Of a stretch of 64,000 nucleotides of DNA, positions 9,831 to 16,757 are shown piece by piece (positions within the stretch are counted from its first letter, which is position 1; each line of letters starts with the position of its first letter). The notes below the pieces were generated by a model that had not been told where the DNA came from, ran no database searches, and was given only the letters and a program-made list of their open reading frames with translations. This stretch comes from Thermaurantimonas sp046299575 (GTDB lineage: Bacteria; Bacteroidota; Bacteroidia; Flavobacteriales; Schleiferiaceae). The stretch is from contig NZ_JBKBHX010000001.1 in NCBI RefSeq assembly GCF_046299575.1, positions 1 to 64,000 on the forward strand, read 5' to 3'. Position numbers and translations under genes: made by a program.

Positions 9831-11060
9831 TTAACGCAGCATCTTAATGGCCTTGCGCAGCGCTTCGATAAATAGGTTAATTTCTTCCTTGGTGTTGTAA
9901 AAAGCAAAGGAAGCGCGCACCGTACCCGGAATGTCGAAAAAGTCCATCACCGGTTGTGCACAGTGGTGACCTGTACGCACCGCTATGCCGTAGTTGTCGA
10001 GCAATGTACCCACATCATAGGGATGACACCCATCAGGAATAAAACTTATCAGCGAAGCCTTCTGTGGTGCTTGTCCATAGATGCGAATTCCACCCATTTC
10101 GTATAAGGCAGCTGTAGCATATTCAAGCAATTCCTGTTCATAGGACGCTATTTGGTCAAGTCCTATGCTCTTAAGATACTCAAGAGCCGCACCCAGTCCA
10201 ATCGCCCCCGAAATATCAGGTGTACCCGCCTCAAACTTAAAGGGCAGCTCTGCCCAGGTACTTTTCTCAAATGTCACTGTTTTAATCATCTCTCCACCGC
10301 CCATATAGGGTGGCATAGCCATTAGCAGGTCTTCGCGGCCATAAAGCACACCGATACCGGTTGGCCCACACGCTTTATGACCTGAAAAGGTATAAAAGTC
10401 AGCCCCAATCGAACGCACATCCACAGCCATGTGCGGTATGCTTTGTGCCCCGTCAATCAGAATTACAGCCCCTGCTCTATGAGCCATTTCGGCCATTTGC
10501 TTCACGGGATTGATCGTGCCAAGCGCATTCGAAATGTGATTTACCGCCACCAGAGCTGTATTCCCCTCCATGAGTAGCCGGTCGTAAGCTTCTATATCGA
10601 GAACCCCATTGGAGTCCATAGGTATCACCCTCAGCTTCAAGCCATAGCGCTCTGCTGCCATTTGCCAGGGCACAATATTAGAATGATGCTCCATTGCCGA
10701 GATCAAAACCTGCCAGCCGTGAGGCACTAAGCTTAAAAAAGAGTTAGCCACCAAATTAATCGCCTCCGTAACACCCCGCACAAAAATGACTTCATGTGCA
10801 TGTGCAGCGTTCAGATGCCTCGCTATAGTTAGGCGGGCATTTTCCATAGCCTCCGTAGCCAGCTGGCTTAAGGTGTGCACCCCACGGTGTACATTGCTAT
10901 TGTAATTATTGTAATATTCTGTTATACAATTGATTACCTGTAAAGGCTTCTGGCTTGTAGCCGCATTGTCAAAATATACCAGAGGCCTACCATTCACCGT
11001 AGCCGACAGTATAGGGAAGTCCTTCCTGACATTTTCCACCGAAAAAGCAACCGTATCCAT
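9831..11060 (-). CDS. sufS: Cysteine desulfurase, SufS family (class II)
   Basis: This is a PLP-dependent enzyme that removes sulfur from cysteine for Fe-S cluster assembly. The PLP lysine lies in FSGHKACGP (K229) and the persulfide cysteine in RTGHHCAQP (C367), the short-loop class II arrangement of SufS. The start is placed at the ATG at 11060, giving 409 residues, the usual family length. The frame remains open 18 codons further, but the promoter box at 11080-11087 lies within that extension. No sufBCD or sufE genes are nearby, so it is separated from the rest of the pathway here. Confidence 0.9.
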   Translation of the reverse strand: MDTVAFSVENVRKDFPILSATVNGRPLVYFDNAATSQKPLQVINCITEYYNNYNSNVHRGVHTLSQLATEAMENARLTIARHLNAAHAHEVIFVRGVTEAINLVANSFLSLVPHGWQVLISAMEHHSNIVPWQMAAERYGLKLRVIPMDSNGVLDIEAYDRLLMEGNTALVAVNHISNALGTINPVKQMAEMAHRAGAVILIDGAQSIPHMAVDVRSIGADFYTFSGHKACGPTGIGVLYGREDLLMAMPPYMGGGEMIKTVTFEKSTWAELPFKFEAGTPDISGAIGLGAALEYLKSIGLDQIASYEQELLEYATAALYEMGGIRIYGQAPQKASLISFIPDGCHPYDVGTLLDNYGIAVRTGHHCAQPVMDFFDIPGTVRASFAFYNTKEEINLFIEALRKAIKMLR

Positions 11061-11079
11061 TACGCGTTTTTGTATCAAA

Positions 11080-11087
11080 CAAAAGTA
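11080..11087 (-). promoter_or_regulatory. -7 box of sufS
   Basis: On the minus strand this reads TACTTTTG, the Bacteroidota TAnnTTTG element, 19 bases before the chosen ATG at 11060. It lies inside the longer open frame and therefore decides the start. Confidence 0.55.
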
Positions 11088-11148
11088 CTGTTTAGAATGA
11101 TTATAAACTTCCACAAAATCCTAAAACTTCGCCTCTCTTATTTTATGA

Positions 11149-11300
11149 TTTTTTTTTTTTTATCTGGGCGTGCCCCAGGCGAAGGCAGAATATTCTGCCT
11201 TCGCCTGGGTCGGCGTGCTCCGGGGTACGCTTCGCTCCCGTGCTTCAGCTCCGCAGCGCTTCGCTTTCGCACCGCGCTAGCGCGCGCCCTGCGCATGCCT
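11149..11300. repeat. GC-rich palindromic repeat element preceded by a T13 tract
   Basis: A run of 13 T (11149-11161) leads into about 140 bases of very GC-rich DNA inside an AT-rich intergenic region. The centre is a perfect 36-base palindrome at 11174-11209, with 18-base arms and no loop. It is flanked by GGGCGTG and GGCGTGCTCCGGGG sequences and followed by a C/G-rich tail containing the palindrome CGCGCTAGCGCG (11273-11284). No coding frame makes sense. From memory, similar GGGCGTGCCCC...GGGTCGG elements recur between genes in Bacteroidota genomes. I see only one copy in this window, so the repeat status is inferred. Confidence 0.6.
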
Positions 11301-11670
11301 CACGCAGTAAAATTCAAATAAATTACAAATACATCCCTCCATACCAAAAGAGCTTTGATTTGCAGGCGACCAATACCTTTTAAACAAGCAAATTACAAAA
11401 ATTTAAATCCTAGGTATTGGCCATGATAAAACCTTTTACTTCAAGAATACAAAATCTACCGATACCCAAAAGTTTTATTATCCAGCCCGACTACAACACC
11501 TCCACCGCCACAACGAGAAATTTCATTTTCTTAATCATGCCCACTTACATTCATCAAAACACGCACAAATCCCAGATTTATAGCCAAAAATTCCCGGATG
11601 TAGATTGCTAAAACTACCAGAAATAAGACCCTCGAAAAGATTTTTTCCCTCCTTAGTGTATTGGTATTTC
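11301..11670. other. AT-rich intergenic DNA before dnaX, no gene seen
   Basis: No convincing coding frame is present. The only structure noted is a weak inverted repeat, CCAATACC near 11370 and GGTATTGG near 11413. Confidence 0.5.
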
Positions 11671-11678
11671 TACCTTTG
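11671..11678 (+). promoter_or_regulatory. -7 box of dnaX, abutting the start codon
   Basis: TACCTTTG matches TAnnTTTG and ends only five bases before the ATG at 11684. Transcription would begin at or next to the start codon, implying a leaderless or nearly leaderless mRNA. No -33 TTTG is evident. Confidence 0.5.
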
Positions 11679-11683
11679 CCCAT

Positions 11684-12754
11684 ATGGAAGAATTCATCGT
11701 TTCAGCTCGAAAATACAGACCACAAGACTTCAGCTCCGTAGTTGGCCAGGAGCACATCACCCAAACCCTTTACCGCGCTATACGCAGCAATCAACTCGCC
11801 CATGCGCTGTTGTTCACCGGTCCCCGGGGCGTGGGCAAAACCACCTGCGCACGCATCGTAGCGCGAATGATCAATCAAACCTCTGACGACGACCCCACCG
11901 ACTATAGCCTCAACATATTTGAGCTCGATGCCGCTTCGCACAACGGTGTGGACGACATCCGCCAGCTCAACGAACAAGTGCGCGTAGCCCCTCAAGTGGG
12001 CCGATACAAAGTGTATATCATCGACGAGGTGCACATGCTCTCTACAGGCGCCTTCAATGCCTTCCTCAAAACCCTGGAGGAGCCACCCGCTCACGTTAAA
12101 TTTATCCTGGCCACCACCGAAAAGCACAAAATACTGCCTACCATCCTTTCGCGCTGCCAGGTGTATGACTTTAAGCGCATTAGCGTTGACGAAATCACGG
12201 CTCACCTGCGCAAAATCTGCGAAAAAGAAAACATCACTGCTGAGCCTATGGCCCTTCACGTCATCGCCCAAAAGGCTGACGGAGCCCTGCGCGATGCTCT
12301 CTCTATATTCGACAAGATGGTCACCTTCTCAGGCAAAAACCTCACCTACGCCGATGTAATTAAAAACCTGAACATTCTCGATTACGACTATTATTTCAAA
12401 ATAGTAGATACCCTCCTGGCCGGAGACTCTTGGCAGCTGCTCCTTCTGTACAAGGAAATACTCGACAAAGGCCACGATGGTCAGATTTTTATCAACGGAC
12501 TTGCCTCTCACCTGCGCGATTTGCTCGTCACCGGAAACGAGCGCACCAAACAACTGCTAGAGGTACCCGAAGATGTTCGTGGCCGCTACATAGCCCAGGC
12601 CAGACTAGTACAGCCCAACAGCATTTTTAAAGCCCTTAAAGTCCTGAACGACGCCGACTATCGCTATAAATCTACCTACAACCAGCGCTTGCTCGTTGAG
12701 CTTTCGCTGCTACAGTTGGTTGCACATTTCCGAAAAGAAACACCAAAAAAGTAG
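11684..12754 (+). CDS. dnaX: DNA polymerase III clamp loader subunit, gamma-like short product of dnaX
   Basis: The zero-frame product is 356 residues and carries the AAA+ clamp-loader motor. Visible motifs are Walker A GPRGVGKTT (46-54), Walker B YIIDEVHML (111-119), sensor 1 in LATTEKHKI and the SRC motif (156-158). The product stops at TAG (12752-12754) right after a CCA AAA AAG codon string, leaving out the usual tau C-terminal domain, which continues in the -1 frame. Between Walker A and the LDAAS motif the usual four-cysteine zinc module is missing: MINQTSDDDPTDYSLNIFE replaces it. The protein loads the beta clamp during replication. This arrangement would yield gamma by default and tau by frameshift. 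Confidence 0.9.
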   Translation: MEEFIVSARKYRPQDFSSVVGQEHITQTLYRAIRSNQLAHALLFTGPRGVGKTTCARIVARMINQTSDDDPTDYSLNIFELDAASHNGVDDIRQLNEQVRVAPQVGRYKVYIIDEVHMLSTGAFNAFLKTLEEPPAHVKFILATTEKHKILPTILSRCQVYDFKRISVDEITAHLRKICEKENITAEPMALHVIAQKADGALRDALSIFDKMVTFSGKNLTYADVIKNLNILDYDYYFKIVDTLLAGDSWQLLLLYKEILDKGHDGQIFINGLASHLRDLLVTGNERTKQLLEVPEDVRGRYIAQARLVQPNSIFKALKVLNDADYRYKSTYNQRLLVELSLLQLVAHFRKETPKK

Positions 12755-12797
12755 CCGGGTCTGGAGAGCAGTTAACGGCTCCAAAATCTTCAGACCC
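12745..12797 (+). promoter_or_regulatory. Programmed -1 ribosomal frameshift signal in dnaX
   Basis: The heptamer A AAA AAG (12745-12751) is in the correct X XXY YYZ phase relative to the reading frame and is followed at once by TAG. Five bases after the heptamer a hairpin begins: GGGTCTG (12757-12763) pairs perfectly with CAGACCC (12791-12797). An inner GAGC/GCTC pairing closes around GTTAAC. The slippery heptamer is the one used in E. coli dnaX, and a spacer of five to nine bases is usual. After slippage the frame stays open for 214 codons. Confidence 0.8.
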
Positions 12798-13395
12798 ATC
12801 TGCACAGGAGCCTAAAGCCGAAGTAGCAGGCCCACTGTCTACTTCATCAAAGGCTGCTTTTTCCACCACCGCAGAAGAAAGCGGAAACACCACTGCTCCA
12901 TCAGCCAGCTCTTTCCAAACCGCATCTCAGAAAAAGAGCCTCTTCTCCTTAAAAAAGGAAGTTTCTGAAGCCTTATCCCAAGCAATAAAAGAACCTGAAC
13001 ACCTACCCGAAGAGCCTTTTACGCTTGACACACTTCTCAGGCACTGGCAAAGTGTTATCGATTTAGTAGCGTCTAGGGGTAATCAGGTTCAGGCGAGTCT
13101 TATGATGCAGTGGAAACCCATCCGCGTCGTGCAATCCAAAGTCTATCTTCAGGCCCCATCGCTCACAGTAGAAAAAATGATCCGGGAGACGCTGGAACCT
13201 TTTCTGCCCGAGATTAAAAAATCTCTGCAAAATTTCGCTTTAGAACTCGTCTTCGAGATTGTGGAGATAAAAGACGATAGTGATGAAGAGAAGAAAATTC
13301 CTCAGCATATACGAAACTTTCAATACCTCACTGCCAAATATCCCGAAGTGGATAAGTTGAGAGAACTTTTTGGTCTCTACCCCACTGAGCTCTAA
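12751..13395 (+). CDS. dnaX: dnaX tau-specific C-terminal extension, read in the -1 frame
   Basis: From the slip site the -1 frame is open for 214 codons to TAA-type termination at 13395. It encodes a Ser/Ala/Thr/Lys-rich linker and then a compact domain beginning near FTLDTLLRHW and ending LRELFGLYPTEL. Combined with the upstream frame this gives a 570-residue tau subunit, close to what Bacteroidota DnaX normally measures. The extension would bind polymerase and helicase. It has no promoter box or convincing start of its own; the ATG pair at 13102 is internal to the domain. A sequencing error or true frameshift mutation is the alternative, but the exact slippery signal argues against it. Confidence 0.75.
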   Translation, partial: VAGSGEQLTAPKSSDPSAQEPKAEVAGPLSTSSKAAFSTTAEESGNTTAPSASSFQTASQKKSLFSLKKEVSEALSQAIKEPEHLPEEPFTLDTLLRHWQSVIDLVASRGNQVQASLMMQWKPIRVVQSKVYLQAPSLTVEKMIRETLEPFLPEIKKSLQNFALELVFEIVEIKDDSDEEKKIPQHIRNFQYLTAKYPEVDKLRELFGLYPTEL

Positions 13396-13411
13396 AAAAG
13401 TATCACGTCAA

Positions 13412-13419
13412 TACCTTTG
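13412..13419 (+). promoter_or_regulatory. -7 box of pyrR-pyrB, abutting the start codon
   Basis: TACCTTTG ends five bases before the ATG at 13425, the same spacing as at dnaX, again predicting a leaderless transcript. There is no room for a PyrR-binding attenuator leader. Confidence 0.5.
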
Positions 13420-13424
13420 CACTG

Positions 13425-13967
13425 ATGGAACGCAAAATCTTGATGGACCACACGCTGATGCAAATCACCTTGCAGAGGCTGTGCCGTCAGCTCATCGAAA
13501 ATCACAACGACTTTTCTGAAAGTGTGCTGATCGGTCTTCAACCGCGCGGTACTGCCCTTGCCAGGCGTATCCATCAGCTACTCGAGGCCAATGGTGTACA
13601 AAATTGCCAGCTCGGTAGTCTTGACATCACTTTTTTTAGAGATGACTTTCGCATGCATCAAAAGCCCTTGAAGGCCAATCAAACGAAAATCGACTTTTTA
13701 GTGGAAGGCCAGCGAGTCGTGTTTATTGACGATGTACTCTACACCGGCCGAAGTGTTCGAGCAGCCCTCGATGCCATTCAATCGTTCGGCCGTCCCAGAG
13801 AAATTGAATTACTTGTCCTCATCGACCGCCGTTTCAGTCGTCAGCTGCCCATTCAGGCCGACTACATCGGTCGGTCGGTCGATGCTATAGCCTCAGAACG
13901 GGTACTCGTAGAGTGGAAAGAAGAAACGGGCAGTGATCAAGTAATAATCGTAAGACATTCATCATGA
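13425..13967 (+). CDS. pyrR: PyrR-family uracil phosphoribosyltransferase / regulator
   Basis: This 180-residue type I phosphoribosyltransferase has the PRPP loop VVFIDDVLYTGRS (98-110) and the PyrR-like opening ILMDHTLMQITLQRL. In Firmicutes PyrR attenuates pyrimidine operons by binding leader RNA and also makes UMP from uracil. Here the promoter box sits five bases from the ATG, so RNA-leader attenuation of its own operon looks impossible; an enzymatic role or action elsewhere is more likely. It overlaps pyrB by four bases (ATGA) and is clearly cotranscribed with it. An alternative start is the ATG at 13443, but it would cut into the conserved opening strand. Confidence 0.85.
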   Translation: MERKILMDHTLMQITLQRLCRQLIENHNDFSESVLIGLQPRGTALARRIHQLLEANGVQNCQLGSLDITFFRDDFRMHQKPLKANQTKIDFLVEGQRVVFIDDVLYTGRSVRAALDAIQSFGRPREIELLVLIDRRFSRQLPIQADYIGRSVDAIASERVLVEWKEETGSDQVIIVRHSS

Positions 13968-14890
13968 GCGCCTTAAGCCAACCTCATCTCTTGGGCATCA
14001 AATATTTACAGCCTTCTGATCTGCAGCTGATTTTCGAAACAGCTGATGAGTTTTACGAAGTCATCAATCGCCCGATCAAAAAAGTTCCATCACTTCGCGA
14101 CAAAACCATAGCCAATATTTTTTTTGAGAACAGCACCCGCACCAAGCTTTCCTTTGAATTGGCAGAAAAGCGCCTGAGTGCCGACGTGATTAACTTCTCA
14201 GCATCAGGATCTTCGGTGGCTAAGGGTGAAACGCTCGTCGATACGGTAAACAACATCTTGGCAATGAAGGTCGATATGGTGGTAATGCGCCATCCTAACC
14301 CAGGGGCTGCCCACTTCTTAGCTTCACAAGTAAAAGCCACCATCATCAATGCCGGCGATGGTGCCCACGAGCATCCCACTCAGGCCCTGCTCGACGCTTA
14401 CTCCATTCGCCAGAAATTCGGAAAAGACCTCAAAGGTCTTCGAGTAGCCATTATTGGCGATATTCTCCACTCCCGTGTAGCACTTAGTAACATCTTCTGC
14501 CTGCGCATGCTCGGTGCGGAAGTACAGCTCTGTGGGCCAGCCACATTGATGCCGCGATACATCGAGTCACTGGGCGTCACGGTGAGTTATGATCTCATGC
14601 AAACGCTCCAATGGTGCGACGTGGCAAACTTCCTTCGCGTACAGCACGAGCGCATGGACGTGAAGTACTTTCCCTCCATTCGCGAATATGTCATGCAATA
14701 TGGCTTGAACAGCCAACTGCTCGATAGATTGAATAAACCAATCACCATCATGCACCCCGGACCCATAAACCGCGGGGTAGAGCTCACCAGCGAGGTAGCC
14801 GATAGCGCTCAATCCATCATCCTCCAGCAAGTAGAGAATGGAGTAGCCATTCGCATGGCCGTGCTCTATCTACTGGCCGGAAGTCGATAA
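13964..14890 (+). CDS. pyrB: Aspartate carbamoyltransferase catalytic chain
   Basis: This enzyme condenses carbamoyl phosphate with aspartate, the committed step of pyrimidine synthesis. It is 308 residues long, standard for the catalytic chain. The carbamoyl-phosphate site FFENSTRT (53-60), the HPTQ.LLD segment and MHPGPINRG near the C-terminus are all present. No pyrI regulatory chain is adjacent. It is the second gene of a pyrR-pyrB operon with a four-base overlap. Confidence 0.95.
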   Translation: MSALSQPHLLGIKYLQPSDLQLIFETADEFYEVINRPIKKVPSLRDKTIANIFFENSTRTKLSFELAEKRLSADVINFSASGSSVAKGETLVDTVNNILAMKVDMVVMRHPNPGAAHFLASQVKATIINAGDGAHEHPTQALLDAYSIRQKFGKDLKGLRVAIIGDILHSRVALSNIFCLRMLGAEVQLCGPATLMPRYIESLGVTVSYDLMQTLQWCDVANFLRVQHERMDVKYFPSIREYVMQYGLNSQLLDRLNKPITIMHPGPINRGVELTSEVADSAQSIILQQVENGVAIRMAVLYLLAGSR

Positions 14891-14931
14891 TTTCCGTAAT
14901 TCCAATCACCGGGTCAGCTTTATCCATTGGC

Positions 14932-14939
14932 TACTTTTG
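14932..14939 (+). promoter_or_regulatory. -7 box of the YeiH-family gene
   Basis: TACTTTTG matches TAnnTTTG, 29 bases before the ATG at 14969. Confidence 0.45.
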
Positions 14940-14968
14940 CCCCTCGATTCACTTTTTAAATTTCAACG

Positions 14969-15940
14969 ATGAAGAAGGAACTTCTCAATGCCTTTTTACT
15001 CAGTGCTTTTGGAGCTTTTGTCGCTTGGTTGATTGTCGATTTTACTCGCCTTGGTATGATTGCTACCGGCTTTTTTGTAGGACTGATACCTGCATTGATT
15101 TTTTCCACTAAAATTCAGTTTGTTACCGATACAAAAAGTTTAAAAACCGTCGAAAAAATCCTCTTTCCGATCGTTGTGGCTCTTATCGGATTTGAAGTAA
15201 AAATCCGCTCCATCACAGGTGCACCCATTTCTATTTGGATTTTTCTGCTTATAATGGTATCGCTTGTAGTTCTATTTGCATGGCTCATCTCACGTCGCGA
15301 ACCCATCGGCGGATTTCTCGGAATAGGCACAGCTATATGTGGCAACTCAGCTGTTGCGGCCTTGGGCTCTTTCTGCCCCAATCGGGTGAAAGAGGCAGGT
15401 ATAGCCATAGGAGTCATTAATATCCTAAGTATCGCTGCTATTTTGGTACTGCCTTTCTTGGCGAATCTATTTAACCTCAATGAGGCTCAAAGTGGCTTTC
15501 TGGCTGGTGCGGGTGTACAAGCTATGGCACTGGCGCTCGCCACCGGTAAAATTATGGGTCCCGATGCAGAAATGTGGGCTTCTATCACCAAGATTACACG
15601 AGTAGCTCTGCTCTCACCTGCTCTGTTGCTCACTTTTCAGCTGATGAAAAAGGACAAAACAGGCAAGGGAAAGCTCCAAATTCCTTTTTACATCTACATT
15701 TTCCTCGGTGCACTGCTGTTGTCTAACTTAGGAATTATACCTGCAGAGATTTTAAAAACCATTAAAATCGTAAATGAGTGGATTTTTGCAGCAGTAATGG
15801 TGGCCGTAGGTCTTCAACTCACGCGTCAGTCAATGGCTACCAGCGGCCGCAATGCCATTTTTTACGGTGTGGCTATATGGTTCTTTCAAATTGCCCTGAT
15901 TCTTGTATTTTTAAAAGTCTTTGGCGTTTTCTCGAGCTAA
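14969..15940 (+). CDS. YeiH family (UPF0324) putative sulfate/anion exporter
   Basis: This 323-residue polytopic membrane protein has about ten hydrophobic segments. The family-typical stretches FLGIGTAICGNSAVAALG and SGFLAGAGVQAMALALATGK are present. Proteins of this family are annotated as putative sulfate exporters, some linked to sulfonate metabolism, but direct proof is scarce. It follows pyrB with its own promoter box and converges with the patatin gene. No sulfur-metabolism gene is next to it. Confidence 0.8.
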   Translation: MKKELLNAFLLSAFGAFVAWLIVDFTRLGMIATGFFVGLIPALIFSTKIQFVTDTKSLKTVEKILFPIVVALIGFEVKIRSITGAPISIWIFLLIMVSLVVLFAWLISRREPIGGFLGIGTAICGNSAVAALGSFCPNRVKEAGIAIGVINILSIAAILVLPFLANLFNLNEAQSGFLAGAGVQAMALALATGKIMGPDAEMWASITKITRVALLSPALLLTFQLMKKDKTGKGKLQIPFYIYIFLGALLLSNLGIIPAEILKTIKIVNEWIFAAVMVAVGLQLTRQSMATSGRNAIFYGVAIWFFQIALILVFLKVFGVFSS

Positions 15941-15971
15941 TCTCAAGAAATCAGGCGCTGAAGAACTTTTT

Positions 15972-16757
15972 TTATGAAATACTATCGAGCAGCTTCATAA
16001 GCTGATCGTGATGATTGCGAGCCGCTGTGTATCCTGCATCGAAGAGTTCTTGATGTTTATCAAAATCAAAAATGCCGAAGTTGTACGTCTCTTGAATGTC
16101 GATGCCTAAATCGCATTGCAGAAATCTCGATTCTGTATTTGACCAAAGTGCAAGGTCGAAGATGCGCTTGGTGATGGAAAACATGCTTTCGAATTGTGCT
16201 TGATGGCCATGCACATTGATATTGATTCCAATAATCTTTAAGTCCAGTTCCTTAAGTGGCTCGATGGGCAGATTGTTAAGCAAACCGCCATCCACATAGG
16301 TATGTCCATTGATCACCACCGGATGAAATACTACGGGTATTGACGATGAAGCCACCACAGCATCGGCCACACTGCCGGTTGAAAATATCTCCCAACGGCC
16401 GGTACTCAAATTTGTTACACAGGCATAAAAGGGAATTTTCAGTTGGCGAAAATCGTCGTGCGGGATGCTCTCGTTAAGAATTTGACGCAAATAACTCAAG
16501 TCCGATAGTCCAAACTTTAAATTTTTGAAATTAAAGACTTTAAAAACTGAGTTGACCTTTACGCGCTCGAGAATTTCTGTGGGCGATAATCCCTCGGCAT
16601 AGAGGGCACCAGCAATCGCTCCGGCACTGGTGCCTGATACAGCCGCCGGTCTGATGCCAATTTCTTCCAAATATTCCAACACGCCTGCATGAGCTATTCC
16701 TCTGGCACCACCCCCACTAAAGGCAATGCCTATAGGTAATCTATTTTCGAGATTCAT
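15972..16757 (-). CDS. Patatin-like phospholipase (RssA type)
   Basis: This 261-residue serine lipase has the oxyanion loop SGGGARG (14-20), the nucleophile elbow GTSAG (42-46, Ser44) and the catalytic Asp in DGGLLNN (D156), so the Ser-Asp dyad is intact. No signal peptide or barrel is visible, so it is probably cytoplasmic or peripheral, cleaving membrane lipid acyl groups. Its start lies 17 bases inside the end of the upstream pseudo-caspase gene, indicating translational coupling and a possible joint role. The lipid target is unknown. Confidence 0.85.
   Translation of the reverse strand: MNLENRLPIGIAFSGGGARGIAHAGVLEYLEEIGIRPAAVSGTSAGAIAGALYAEGLSPTEILERVKVNSVFKVFNFKNLKFGLSDLSYLRQILNESIPHDDFRQLKIPFYACVTNLSTGRWEIFSTGSVADAVVASSSIPVVFHPVVINGHTYVDGGLLNNLPIEPLKELDLKIIGININVHGHQAQFESMFSITKRIFDLALWSNTESRFLQCDLGIDIQETYNFGIFDFDKHQELFDAGYTAARNHHDQLMKLLDSIS

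Noticed and set aside
11417..11611. 64-codon frame upstream of dnaX
   Set aside because: Threonine/isoleucine-rich translation of AT-rich spacer, without start signal or homology pattern.
11702..12271. 189-codon minus-strand frame over dnaX
   Set aside because: Antisense shadow of a conserved clamp-loader sequence.
13102..13395. Independent small gene starting at ATG 13102
   Set aside because: The frame is open back to the dnaX slip site and the sequence is the DnaX C-terminal domain; an internal start has no supporting signal.
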